From contig NZ_FNQB01000003.1 of NCBI RefSeq assembly GCF_900107455.1, positions 310,001 to 374,000 on the forward strand: a DNA stretch of 64,000 nt, in the 5' to 3' direction. Source of the stretch: Asanoa ishikariensis (GTDB lineage Bacteria > Actinomycetota > Actinomycetes > Mycobacteriales > Micromonosporaceae). The translations under genes and the position numbers were made by a program. A model generated the notes under the pieces. It was not told where the DNA came from. It searched no databases and saw only the letters and a program-made list of their open reading frames with translations. Shown here in pieces: positions 45,796 through 54,175 of the stretch; the first letter of the stretch is position 1, and every line of letters starts with the position of its first letter.

Positions 45796-46494
45796 TCAGG
45801 AGTCCATCGAGGAACGGAGCATCGCCGGGTTGAGCCGCCGGATCGGGCCACGGCGGTAGAGGGCGGCAGGCCGCCCGACCCCGTCCGTCCGGCGGCTACC
45901 CACCGGCTCGACGAAGCCTTGGGTTTTCGTGACCTTGCGACTGAAGTTTCGCGGGTCCAGCGCGACACCCCAGACCGCCTCGTAGACGCCCCGCAGCTCG
46001 CCCATCGTGAATTGCTCACCGCAGAACATCGCCGCCACGGTGGTGGTCTCCAGGCTGGCGCGAGCACGTTCAACGGCGAGGTCCAGGATGTCGCAGTGGT
46101 CGAAGGCCAGCGTGGCGTCATCCAGAATCGAGGCCACCGGTGACCAATGGGCGCTGGTCGCGTCCGAGCCCGCTGTCGGCACCGGCAGGTCGGGGGCGAT
46201 CGCGAGGTAGGGGACGCTGACTACCCGCCCGCGCGGGTCACGATCGGGGGCACCGAAGATCGGCAGCTGTTCCAGATGCAGCCGCAGACCGTCGAGACTG
46301 GTCTCCTCGCCCAACTCCCGCACCGCCGCCGCGAGGGGTTCCTCGTCCGGCCTCAGGAAGCCGCCGGGAAGCGCCAGATGGCCAACGAAAGGCTCGTTGC
46401 CCCGCTTGACCACGAGCACGTGAAGCCGACCGTCGCGGACGGTCAGGATGCTCAGATCCACCGCGAGGCGGAGGACAGCGTGGTCACGCGCCAT
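45796..46494 (-). CDS. NrtR-type NUDIX transcriptional regulator
   Basis: 232 aa. NUDIX domain (1-135) with a box G-x5-E-x7-R-E-L-G-E-E-T-S-L, in which the usual Gly near the end is Ser. Such degeneration is typical of NrtR regulators that bind but do not hydrolyse ADP-ribose. C-terminal winged helix: FTMGELRGVYEAVWGVALDP, RNFSRKVTKTQGFVEPVG and GRPAALYR. The ATG at 46494 lies 6 bases after TATGCT, so it is leaderless. It sits directly upstream of the membrane/nucleosidase operon, on the same strand, and shares its operator. Confidence 0.85.
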   Translation of the reverse strand: MARDHAVLRLAVDLSILTVRDGRLHVLVVKRGNEPFVGHLALPGGFLRPDEEPLAAAVRELGEETSLDGLRLHLEQLPIFGAPDRDPRGRVVSVPYLAIAPDLPVPTAGSDATSAHWSPVASILDDATLAFDHCDILDLAVERARASLETTTVAAMFCGEQFTMGELRGVYEAVWGVALDPRNFSRKVTKTQGFVEPVGSRRTDGVGRPAALYRRGPIRRLNPAMLRSSMDS

Positions 46495-46500
46495 GCCCGG

Positions 46501-46526
46501 AGCATAGCGAGATGTCACTCTGACAT
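46501..46526 (-). promoter_or_regulatory. Leaderless promoter and operator of the NrtR-type gene
   Basis: TATGCT (46501-46506, minus strand) ends 6 bases before the ATG. Just upstream, ATGTCA-CTC-TGACAT (46512-46526) is a perfect 6-bp-arm palindrome matching the one at 45726-45738. Its position in the -35/-10 spacer implies repression. Confidence 0.6.
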
Positions 46527-46565
46527 GAAGTGCACCGTCGGCGTAAGGAATGGATCAGACCCTAT

Positions 46566-46577
46566 CATCCTAGGATG
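46566..46577 (+). promoter_or_regulatory. CATCCTAGGATG palindrome before the SRPBCC gene
   Basis: Perfect 12-bp palindrome containing TAGGAT (a possible -10) 63 bases before the start codon. Its downstream context (CTA, TGTGC, CTGGCAA, TGGTGA) resembles that at 23764-23815. Confidence 0.35.
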
Positions 46578-46640
46578 CTCTACAGGGTGTGCGCCGGCTG
46601 GCAACATTGGTGAAAGCAACGACGGGGGAGAGGGTCGGCC

Positions 46641-47087
46641 GTGCGCGTTTCGATGCCGAGTGATGCGGATTCCTGGTTGCGGATCACGTTGGACGTGCCG
46701 GGTGCGTCACCGGCCGACGTGGTCGGTGCCTTTCTCGACCCCGCTGCGGTCAACCGCTGGTGGGGCGGCACCCAGCTCACCGTCGAGGAAGAGGTAGGCG
46801 GCCAGTACGTCGCGTATTTCGACCGCCTCGACCAGACCATGCGCGGCGTCATCACCGAGCTCGACCCCGACGCCGGGCGGTTCGGTTTTTCCTGGGCCTG
46901 GGACCATGCGCCCGAACTGCCCCGCCGCCGGGTGGACGTGACCGTCGACCCGGGTGCCGTCCTACGACTGAACCACGGCGAGTACGACCACGCCAGCCGG
47001 ATCGATCGGGACGACGCCGTCAGTCATCGCGATGGTTGGGAGTTCTTCCTGCCGCGGCTTGCCGAGGTTGTGCGGGCTCAGCGATAA
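46641..47087 (+). CDS. SRPBCC domain protein
   Basis: 148 aa START-like ligand-binding fold: RITLDVPGASPADVVGAFLD at the N-terminus, AVNRWWGGTQLTVE, a central sheet, and a C-terminal helix DGWEFFLPRLAEVVRAQR. GGGGGAGAGG lies 7-8 bases before the GTG. The small hydrophobic ligand is unknown. It is unrelated in operon terms to the divergent NrtR gene. Confidence 0.8.
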   Translation: MRVSMPSDADSWLRITLDVPGASPADVVGAFLDPAAVNRWWGGTQLTVEEEVGGQYVAYFDRLDQTMRGVITELDPDAGRFGFSWAWDHAPELPRRRVDVTVDPGAVLRLNHGEYDHASRIDRDDAVSHRDGWEFFLPRLAEVVRAQR

Positions 47088-47162
47088 CGGGTTTCGGGTC
47101 AAAGCCGTCAGGGAACTCTCACAGTTGTCCGGGGGAAACAAATTTCGGCGACTGGAGTGACG

Positions 47163-47357
47163 ATGAGCTTCACCGACAAGGTGCGCAACAAGGTCGAGGA
47201 AATCAAGGGCGGCGCCAAGGAGAAGTACGGCGACGCGACCGACAACGAGCAGCTTCAGGCTGAGGGCCAGGTCGACCAGACCGAGGCGCACGCCAAGCAG
47301 GCCGGCGAGCACGTCAAGGACGCCGGGCGCGATATCAAGGACGCGTTCAACAAGTAG
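47163..47357 (+). CDS. CsbD family stress-response protein
   Basis: 64 aa, hydrophilic and helical: MSFTDKVRNKVEEIKGGAKE then YGDATDNEQLQAEGQVDQ. CsbD is a general-stress protein of unknown mechanism. GGAG is 6 bases before the ATG at 47163; the GTG two codons upstream is less likely. A 14-bp stem terminator follows at once. Confidence 0.88.
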   Translation: MSFTDKVRNKVEEIKGGAKEKYGDATDNEQLQAEGQVDQTEAHAKQAGEHVKDAGRDIKDAFNK

Positions 47358-47365
47358 CGAGAAAA

Positions 47366-47396
47366 CAATGGGGGCCCCGAACCGGGGCCCCCATTG
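47366..47396. terminator. Bidirectional terminator between csbD-like and kamA
   Basis: A 14-bp perfect stem CAATGGGGGCCCCG/CGGGGCCCCCATTG with a 3-base loop, 8 bases after the CsbD stop and touching the kamA stop on the other strand. AAAA precedes it, so a U-run would be made in the kamA direction. Confidence 0.85.
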
Positions 47397-48794
47397 TCAT
47401 GCCTGCGTCGCCCACCAGTCCTGGCCGGACTTGGGGAGCGTGTCGATCGGGTCGTAGTACGGGAAGCGCTTCGTCAACGCCTCGCCGTCGGCGGCCTCGA
47501 TGGAGGTGCGGTAGTTCTTGGTCCAGTACGAGATGCCGCGCTCGCGGTCGTACTCGGTGAGCATGTGCACCCACCGCTTCCCCACGAACGGCACGTCGCA
47601 GACGATCCGCGGGGTCGCGTACCCGGGCAGGTAGCCCATCACGTCGTGCTGGAGCTGGTGGGCCTGCCACACCGGCACCCGCCAGTGCTCGGCGTTCGGG
47701 ATCATGTCGCACATGTAGAAGTAGTACGGCAGGATCCCGGCCTCCCCCTGCAGCGCGAAGCAGAGGTCGAGCAGGTCGGCGGTGGTGGCGTTGACACCGC
47801 GCATCAGCACGCCCTGGTTGCGTACGTCGCGGACGCCGACTTCCAGTGCGGTCTGCGCGGCGCGCGCCACCAGCGGAGTCAGCGACTGCGCGTGGTTGAC
47901 GTGCGTGTGGATGGCCAGGTTGACGCCGCGGCGGGAGGCGGTGCGGGCGACCCGCTCCAGGCCCTCGACCACGTCGGGCTGGAGCCAGTGCTGCGGCAGC
48001 CCCATGAGCGCTTTGGTGGCCAGCCGGATGTCCCGGACGGTCTCGATCGAGAGCAGGCTCATCAGGTACGACTCGAGGTTGCGCCACGGCACGTTGGCGA
48101 CGTCTCCGCCGGAGACGACGACGTCACGTACGCCGGGATGCGCCTTCAGATAGGCGATGTGGGCGTCGTAGCGGTCGACCGGCTTCAGCGTCAGCTTGAG
48201 CTTCTCCACGGCGGGCGTGGAGTTGCCGACGAGGTCCATCCGGGTGCAGTGGCCGCAGTACTGCGGGCACGTCGAGAGGAGCTCGGCGAGCACCTTGGTC
48301 GGGTACCGGTGGGTGAGGCCCTCGGCGACCCACATGTCGTGCTCGTGCAGCGAGTCCCGGGAGGCATAAGGGTGGGACGGCCAGTCGGTGCGCCGGTCGG
48401 AGGCGACCGGGATCATGTAGCGCCGGATCGGGTCGAGGTAGAACGCCTCGGTGTCCATCTGGCCGGTGGGCATCATCGTGTTGATCATTTGCGGCGGTAC
48501 GAGCATGGACATGGTGGCGAGGGCCTTCTGGTCCTCGATCAGGTCCTTGTAGAACGTCTCGCCGACCAGGTCGCCGAGGACGGCCTGGAGTTGTTTGACG
48601 TTCTTGACGCAGTTGACGCGTTGCCACTGCGCGGACTCCCACTGGTCGCGGGTGATGTGCCGCCAGCCGGGGAAACGGGTCCAGTCGGGTTCGACCAGGG
48701 GGCGCCGTCGGTATTCGTACGGCTGGCCGGCGGCCGCGGCGCCCGCCGCGGTGGGTATCGCTTCGGGGGTCCGCGAGCCGAGGTCGACGGTCAC
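47397..48794 (-). CDS. kamA: Lysine 2,3-aminomutase
   Basis: 465 aa radical-SAM enzyme. The 4Fe-4S cluster motif C-P-Q-Y-C-G-H-C is at residues 186, 190 and 193. It has a GGD segment (DVVVSGGDVANV), and PLP-binding and C-terminal segments typical of KamA. It converts L-lysine to L-beta-lysine. Divergent from kdd and the rest of the pathway, with 127 bases between. Two roles are possible: first step of lysine breakdown, or supply of beta-lysine for N-acetyl-beta-lysine or antibiotics. The neighbouring genes favour breakdown. Confidence 0.93.
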   Translation of the reverse strand: MTVDLGSRTPEAIPTAAGAAAAGQPYEYRRRPLVEPDWTRFPGWRHITRDQWESAQWQRVNCVKNVKQLQAVLGDLVGETFYKDLIEDQKALATMSMLVPPQMINTMMPTGQMDTEAFYLDPIRRYMIPVASDRRTDWPSHPYASRDSLHEHDMWVAEGLTHRYPTKVLAELLSTCPQYCGHCTRMDLVGNSTPAVEKLKLTLKPVDRYDAHIAYLKAHPGVRDVVVSGGDVANVPWRNLESYLMSLLSIETVRDIRLATKALMGLPQHWLQPDVVEGLERVARTASRRGVNLAIHTHVNHAQSLTPLVARAAQTALEVGVRDVRNQGVLMRGVNATTADLLDLCFALQGEAGILPYYFYMCDMIPNAEHWRVPVWQAHQLQHDVMGYLPGYATPRIVCDVPFVGKRWVHMLTEYDRERGISYWTKNYRTSIEAADGEALTKRFPYYDPIDTLPKSGQDWWATQA

Positions 48795-48857
48795 GTGGTT
48801 CCTCCTCTTTCCCGGCGGTGGGGTATACCGCAGCGAGCGAAGGCTACTGGAAAATCT

Positions 48858-48869
48858 TTTGTCTACAAA
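48858..48869. promoter_or_regulatory. Candidate GntR-type operator in the kamA-kdd divergent promoter
   Basis: TTTGT-CT-ACAAA fits the FadR-like GntR half-site rule (GT...AC). It lies in an AT-rich stretch flanked by GGAAAA (48849) and TTTTCC (48885), between divergent pathway genes. No regulator gene is nearby. Confidence 0.4.
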
Positions 48870-48921
48870 CTATTCTGCCGTAAGTTTTCCTGCCGCACCG
48901 ATTTGATCAAGGAGTCGTCCC

Positions 48922-49947
48922 GTGACCTCACCCGTCGGTCTGCACCGCGTCGTCGAACCGGCGGGCGTGCTGCCCCAGGCAGCGTGGCGTGTGGACAATC
49001 GTCCCGAAATCGGGCCGAACGAGGTGCGGATTCGGGTAGAAAGGCTCAATCTCGACGCGGCCAGCTACCGACAGTTGCGGGAGAAGCACGGTGGCGACGG
49101 CGAGGCGGTGCGCACCGAGGTGCTGAGCATCGTGGACGGCCGGGGCAAAATGCACAATCCGGTCACGGGTTCGGGCGGGATGCTGATCGGTGTCGTCGAG
49201 GCGGTGGGCGTCCGCTCTCCCCTCGGCCTCACGCCGGGTGACCGGGTGGCCACGCTCGTGTCGCTGACGCTGACCCCGCTGCGGCTCACCGACGGGCTCA
49301 AGAGCTGGGACGGCAACAGCGAGCAGGTCCCCGCCGAGGGCCACGCGATCCTGTTCGCGCGTTCGATCGTGGCCAAGCTCCCTGACGACCTGCCCGCCGC
49401 GCTCGCTCTCGCGGTGCTCGACGTGTGCGGCGCGCCGGCGCTGACAGCGAGGGTGGTCCAAGCCGGCGACACGGTGGCGGTGCTCGGTGGTGCGGGCAAG
49501 AGCGGTTCGCTCGCGCTCGCGGCCGCCCGGCGCGCCGGCGCGCGTCGCACGGTCGGCATCGTGCCGACGGAGGCGGAAGCACAGCGACTCCACGCGGCCG
49601 GCCTGGCCGACACCGTCGCCATCGCCGACGCCCGCGACCCGGTCAAGCTGGCCGAGGCCGTCACCCGCGCGCTGGGCAAGCCCGCGGACGTCACCGTGGT
49701 CTGTGTTGACGTGCCGGGCTGCGAGCACGGCGCGATCCTCGGGACCGACGACGGCGGCACAGTGATCTTCTTCTCGATGGCGACGAGCTTCGCCGCCGCG
49801 GCGCTGGGCGCCGAGGGCCTGGCGGCCGACGTGACCATGCTGGTCGGCAACGGGTACGTGCCGGGGCATGCCGAGTTCGCGCTGAACCTGCTGCGCACCG
49901 AGCCCGGCGTTCGGAACCTCTTCGACGCGCGCCTGCGGGCAGACTGA
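48922..49947 (+). CDS. kdd: L-erythro-3,5-diaminohexanoate dehydrogenase
   Basis: 341 aa. It begins VGLHRVVEPAGVLPQAAWRV and has RVERLNLDAASYRQL, the GVVEAVG segment, and a Rossmann domain with VLGGAGKSGSLALAAARRAG near residue 195. It oxidises 3,5-diaminohexanoate to 5-amino-3-oxohexanoate with NAD. AAGGAG precedes the GTG. First gene of the kdd to reactivase operon, 5 bases before the amidohydrolase start. Confidence 0.92.
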   Translation: MTSPVGLHRVVEPAGVLPQAAWRVDNRPEIGPNEVRIRVERLNLDAASYRQLREKHGGDGEAVRTEVLSIVDGRGKMHNPVTGSGGMLIGVVEAVGVRSPLGLTPGDRVATLVSLTLTPLRLTDGLKSWDGNSEQVPAEGHAILFARSIVAKLPDDLPAALALAVLDVCGAPALTARVVQAGDTVAVLGGAGKSGSLALAAARRAGARRTVGIVPTEAEAQRLHAAGLADTVAIADARDPVKLAEAVTRALGKPADVTVVCVDVPGCEHGAILGTDDGGTVIFFSMATSFAAAALGAEGLAADVTMLVGNGYVPGHAEFALNLLRTEPGVRNLFDARLRAD

Positions 49948-49951
49948 GCCC

Positions 49952-51508
49952 ATGGAATCGACGCTCTACACGGGTGGCGCCCTCTACGCGCCGGCCGAGC
50001 CGAAGGCGACCGCCCTGCTCGTACAGGACGGCCGGATCGCCTGGTTGGGTCCCGACGCGGACGCGCCGAAGGCGGATGTCACCGTCGACCTCGGCGGCGC
50101 CCTGGTCACGCCGGCGTTCGTCGACGCGCACGTGCACGCCACCGACACCGGCCTGGTGCTGGGCGGGTTGGACCTGAGCGCGGCGGCGTCGGCCGGTGAG
50201 CTGCTGGACGCGGTGGCCCTCTACGCGACCACGCAGCCGTCCGACGGGCTCGTCATGGGCCACGGCTGGGACGAGTCGAAGTGGCCGGCGCAGGTCCCCC
50301 CGACCGCAGCCGACCTGGACCGGGTGGCGGGCGGCCGCCGGGTCTACCTGACGCAGGCGTCGGTGCACAGCGCCCTGGCCTCGACCGCCCTGCTCCAAGC
50401 GGCACCCCGGGCAACACAGGAGCCGGGCTTCTCTGACACCGGTTGGGTGCGGGAGGAAGCCCATCACGCGGTACGCGAGGTCGCGCTCGGCTCCATCAGC
50501 ACGGCCCAGCGGGAACACGCGCAGCGGACGGCGCTGAGAAGGGCCGCGCAGCTCGGCATAGGCGCCCTGCACGAGTGTGGCGGCCCCGGCACGTCGAACG
50601 AGGCCGACTTCACCGGCCTGCTCGCCCTCGCGGGCCCGGAGCACGGGCTGCCCGAGGTGTACGGCTGGTGGGGCGAGCTGATGGCCGCCGCGAAGGCCAA
50701 GGAGCTGGGCGCGGTCGGTGCGGGCGGCGACCTGTACGCCGACGGCGCGCTCGGCTCGCGGACCGCGTACCTGCGGGAGCCGTTCCTGGGCGGTGGCGGT
50801 TGCGGCTTCTCCTACGTGTCGGCGGACCAGGCCCGCGACCACATCCTGGACTGCCACGCGCACGGCACCCAGGGCGGTTTCCACGCGATCGGCGACGCGG
50901 CGCTGCACGACGTCCTGGAGGGCCTGGCGGGAGCGGCGAAGGTGCTCGGCCTCGACGCGGTCCGGCAGGCCCGGCACCGGGTCGAGCACGCGGAGCTCGT
51001 CGACAAGGCGATGATCGCGGCGTTCGTCGAGCTGAACCTGACGGCGAGCATGCAGCCGGCCTTCGACCGGCTGTGGGGCGGACCGCGCCAGATGTACGCG
51101 CAGCGCCTGGGCGTGACCCGGTCGATGGAGTCGAACCCGATGGGTGCGATGCACGGCGTCGGTGTGCTGCTGGCGTTCGGCTCGGACTCGCCGGTGACGC
51201 CGCTGGACCCGTGGGGTTCGGTGCGCGCCGCGGTGTCGCACTTCAACCCGGCGCACCGGATGGCGCTGCGGTCGGCGTTCGCGTCGCACACCAAGGGCGC
51301 CTGGCGCTCGATCCACCGCGACAGTGAGGGCGTGCTGGCCAAGGGCGCGCCGGCCACGTTCGCGGTGTGGCAGACCCCGGCGGGTGTGACGGGCGGCCTG
51401 CCGAACCTGGTGTCCACCAACCCGGAGGAGCGCGGTCCGGACGACCCGACCCCTCTTCCCCGGGCGCTGCGCACAGTCGTACGCGGAGTGACGGTCTTCA
51501 AGGAATGA
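49952..51508 (+). CDS. Amidohydrolase family protein (YtcJ-like)
   Basis: 518 aa. Metal-dependent TIM-barrel hydrolase: DAHVHATDTGL (HxH ligands, near residue 62), GFHAIGDAALHD and RHRVEHAELVD (His ligands), FGSDSPVTPLDPW (Asp ligand), and a C-terminal PATFAVWQTP strand. It hydrolyses an amide or formamide-type bond of unknown identity. It lies between kdd and kamD with tiny gaps, so it may act on a dead-end or entry compound of lysine breakdown. It overlaps kamD by ATGA. Confidence 0.85.
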   Translation: MESTLYTGGALYAPAEPKATALLVQDGRIAWLGPDADAPKADVTVDLGGALVTPAFVDAHVHATDTGLVLGGLDLSAAASAGELLDAVALYATTQPSDGLVMGHGWDESKWPAQVPPTAADLDRVAGGRRVYLTQASVHSALASTALLQAAPRATQEPGFSDTGWVREEAHHAVREVALGSISTAQREHAQRTALRRAAQLGIGALHECGGPGTSNEADFTGLLALAGPEHGLPEVYGWWGELMAAAKAKELGAVGAGGDLYADGALGSRTAYLREPFLGGGGCGFSYVSADQARDHILDCHAHGTQGGFHAIGDAALHDVLEGLAGAAKVLGLDAVRQARHRVEHAELVDKAMIAAFVELNLTASMQPAFDRLWGGPRQMYAQRLGVTRSMESNPMGAMHGVGVLLAFGSDSPVTPLDPWGSVRAAVSHFNPAHRMALRSAFASHTKGAWRSIHRDSEGVLAKGAPATFAVWQTPAGVTGGLPNLVSTNPEERGPDDPTPLPRALRTVVRGVTVFKE

Positions 51509-53076
51509 GTGAAGTGATGGCGAAGCTGGATCTCGACCCGGCGCTCGTGTCCCGGGCCCGGGAGCTGGCCCGCCGGGCCGGTCAACCGGTCGTGGACCTG
51601 GCCCGCAGCCACACGACGGTGTCGGTGGAGCGGGCGGTGCTGCGGCTGGCCGGGGTGACCGGTGCCGACCCTGACGGGATCCCGTGGGTCAACCGCCTCG
51701 TCGACGCGGTGGTCGACGAGGTCGGTCTGGAGCACGGGGTGGCGCTGCCGGTCTTCGACGCGCTCGCGCGGGAGGGCCTGCCGGCGGGTGACCTGACGCT
51801 GCTGGCACAGAAGGCGGCGGCGGGCAGCGTCCGGTTCGGCGTACCCACCGGGAAGGCGGCCACGGCGGCCCGCAAGGTGGCCAGCAAGGCGACTGGAGCG
51901 GGCCTGAAGGCCATCGACCGGCGGCGGGCCGAACGTGACCGGCTGATCAAGCGGTTCGGCGACCCGAAGCAGCGGCCGTGGATCTACCTGATCGTCGCGA
52001 CGGGCGACATCTACGAGGACATCCCGCAGGCGCAGGCGGCGGCGCGGGCGGGCGCCGACGTGATCGCGGTGATCCGCTCGACGGGACAGTCGCTGCTGGA
52101 CTACGTGCCCGAGGGACCGACCCGGGAGGGCTTCGCCGGCACGTACGCGACGCAGGAGAACTTCCGCCTGATGCGGGCGGCCCTCGACGAGTCGTCGCGG
52201 GAGCTGAAGCGGTACGTGCGGCTGACGAACTACGCGTCGGGTCTGTGCATGCCGGAGATGGCGACCCTGGCGGGCCTCGAGCGCCTCGACATGATGCTGA
52301 ACGACTCGATGTACGGGATCCTGTTCCGCGACATCAATCCGATCCGCACGTTCGTCGACCAGCGGTTCTCGCGGCAGGTGCACGCCCGCGCCGGCATCAT
52401 CATCAACACCGGCGAGGACAACTACCTGACGACGGCGGACGCGGTCGACGAGGCGCACACGGTGACGGTGTCGCAGTTGCTCAACGAGTTCTTCGCGCAC
52501 GAGGCGGGCCTGGCGAACTGGCAGCTCGGGCTCGGCCACGCGTTCGAGATCAACCCGGAGGTGCCGGAGTCGTTCCGGCTGGAGCTCGCGCACGCGCTGC
52601 TGGCCCGGGAGCTGTTCCCGGACGCGCCGCTGAAGTGGATGCCGCCGACCAAGCACATGACCGGCGACGTGTTCCGCGGCAACCTGCTCGACGGCTTCTT
52701 CAACCTGGCCGGCGCGATGACGGGCCAGGGCATCCTGCTGGTCGGCATGATGACCGAGGCGGTCGTGACGCCGTGGCTGTCGGACCGCGACATCGCCCTG
52801 CAGAACGTCCGCTACGTGCTCGGCGCGGCCGGCGGCCTACACGAGGACTTCGTGCCGGCGCCGGGCGGCTTCATCCAGCAGCGCGCGAACCTGGTCCTGG
52901 CCGAGGCGGTGCGGTTGCTGGAGAAGATCGAGGGCGACACCCTCCTTCAGGCGATCGCCGAGGGCACCTTCGGGATCATGAAGCGCCCCGCGGACCGCGG
53001 CAAGGGCCTGGCCGGGGTGGCCAAGCACGCCGACGACTACTTCAACCCGGCGACCGAGCTGCTGGAGGCGTCGTGA
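51505..53076 (+). CDS. kamD: Beta-lysine 5,6-aminomutase alpha subunit
   Basis: 523 aa, family length. Conserved blocks: DVIAVIRSTGQSLLDYVPEG, ENFRLMRAALDESSRELKRY, TNYASGLCMPEMATLAGLER, MLNDSMYGILFRDINPIRTF, NTGEDNYLTTADAV. These shape the PLP/adenosylcobalamin barrel. With KamE it moves the 6-amino group of beta-lysine to C5, giving 3,5-diaminohexanoate. ATG in the ATGA overlap; a second ATG follows four codons later. Coupled to kamE by GTGA. Confidence 0.94.
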   Translation: MSEVMAKLDLDPALVSRARELARRAGQPVVDLARSHTTVSVERAVLRLAGVTGADPDGIPWVNRLVDAVVDEVGLEHGVALPVFDALAREGLPAGDLTLLAQKAAAGSVRFGVPTGKAATAARKVASKATGAGLKAIDRRRAERDRLIKRFGDPKQRPWIYLIVATGDIYEDIPQAQAAARAGADVIAVIRSTGQSLLDYVPEGPTREGFAGTYATQENFRLMRAALDESSRELKRYVRLTNYASGLCMPEMATLAGLERLDMMLNDSMYGILFRDINPIRTFVDQRFSRQVHARAGIIINTGEDNYLTTADAVDEAHTVTVSQLLNEFFAHEAGLANWQLGLGHAFEINPEVPESFRLELAHALLARELFPDAPLKWMPPTKHMTGDVFRGNLLDGFFNLAGAMTGQGILLVGMMTEAVVTPWLSDRDIALQNVRYVLGAAGGLHEDFVPAPGGFIQQRANLVLAEAVRLLEKIEGDTLLQAIAEGTFGIMKRPADRGKGLAGVAKHADDYFNPATELLEAS

Positions 53077-53804
53077 GCGACATCGTGCGGCCCTACGGCG
53101 ACACCACCGGCGACGGGATGGTGCAGCTGTCGTTCACGCTGCCGATCGCCCACGACAAGCGGGCCGAGGGTGCGGCGCTGCAGCTCGCCGGCAAGATGGG
53201 CATGGACCCGGCGATGCTGGTGCACGCCAAGCAAATGGGTGACGGGTTCACCTTCTTCGTCGTGTACGGGCGGGTCAACCACCTCGTCGACACCTCCAAG
53301 GTCGAGGTCGTCGAGCGGGACTTCCCGCTGTTGTCGGCCAAGGAGGTCAACGCGCTGGTGAAGCGGGGGCTGCGGCGCAAGCTGTCCGTGGTCGGCGCGT
53401 GCATCGGCACCGACGCGCACACCGTCGGCATCGACGCGATCCTCAACGTCAAGGGCATCGCCGGCGAGAAGGGTCTGGAGTACTACCGGGAGTTGAAGGT
53501 GACGAACCTGGGCGCCCAGGTGACCGTGCCGGAGCTGGTCGCGGCGGCGCAGCGGGAGCGGGCCGACGCGGTGCTGGTGTCGCAGGTCGTCACCCAGCGG
53601 GACGCGCACCTGCACAACACCCGGGAGATGTCGGCGGCGTTCCGGGAGGCGCTGCCGGCCGACAAGCGGCCGTTGCTGGTGGTCGGCGGGCCGAGGTTCG
53701 ACGAGTCGATGGCGGGAGAGTTGGGCGTGGACCGGATCTTCGGACGGGGTACGACACCGGGCGAGGTGGCCTCCTACCTGGTGCACGAGCTGGTGCAGCC
53801 ATGA
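53073..53804 (+). CDS. kamE: Beta-lysine 5,6-aminomutase beta subunit, B12-binding
   Basis: 243 aa. Residues 1-90 form the dimerisation/PLP-lysine part (GFTFFVVYGRVNHLVDTSKV). The C-terminal Rossmann domain has the base-off cobalamin motif D-x-H-x-x-G (TDAHTVGIDAIL, near residue 115), LGAQVTVPELV and GGPRFDE. It carries adenosylcobalamin and closes over KamD. GTG start inside the kamD stop (GTGA) and ATGA into kal. Confidence 0.94.
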   Translation: MSDIVRPYGDTTGDGMVQLSFTLPIAHDKRAEGAALQLAGKMGMDPAMLVHAKQMGDGFTFFVVYGRVNHLVDTSKVEVVERDFPLLSAKEVNALVKRGLRRKLSVVGACIGTDAHTVGIDAILNVKGIAGEKGLEYYRELKVTNLGAQVTVPELVAAAQRERADAVLVSQVVTQRDAHLHNTREMSAAFREALPADKRPLLVVGGPRFDESMAGELGVDRIFGRGTTPGEVASYLVHELVQP

Positions 53805-54175
53805 TCACTGTCAAGCATCGGCGGTACGTGCCGTACTCGCACGCCCACTACGGCGGCAACCTCGTCGACGGCGCCTACGTCATCGGGCTCTTCGGTGACG
53901 TCGCCACCGAGGTGTGCATCCAGATGGACGGCGACGAGGGCCTGTTCGCGTCCTACCAGGACATCCAGTTCCGGGCGCCGGTCCGGGCCGGCGACATCCT
54001 CGACATCGAGGCGCGGGTGGTCGACGTCGGCAACCGCAGCCGGGTGATCGAGTTCGAGTGCCGGGTGGTCTGCCGGGCCAAGCCGCACCACAGCGAGTCC
54101 GCGGCCGAGGTCCTCGACCCGCCGATCGTGGCGACGACCGCGATCGGCACGGTGGTCGTCCCGCCGAAGCCGTGA
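53801..54175 (+). CDS. kal: 3-aminobutyryl-CoA ammonia lyase
   Basis: 124 aa hotdog protein: SHAHYGGNLVDGAYVIGLFG, DVATEVCIQMDGDEGLFASY, FRAPVRAGDILDIEARVV. This matches the Kal family, which removes ammonia from L-3-aminobutyryl-CoA to give crotonyl-CoA. ATG overlaps the kamE stop by 4 bases and its own stop overlaps the reactivase GTG. It identifies the pathway as the kdd-kce-kal route even though kce is absent here. Confidence 0.88.
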   Translation: MITVKHRRYVPYSHAHYGGNLVDGAYVIGLFGDVATEVCIQMDGDEGLFASYQDIQFRAPVRAGDILDIEARVVDVGNRSRVIEFECRVVCRAKPHHSESAAEVLDPPIVATTAIGTVVVPPKP

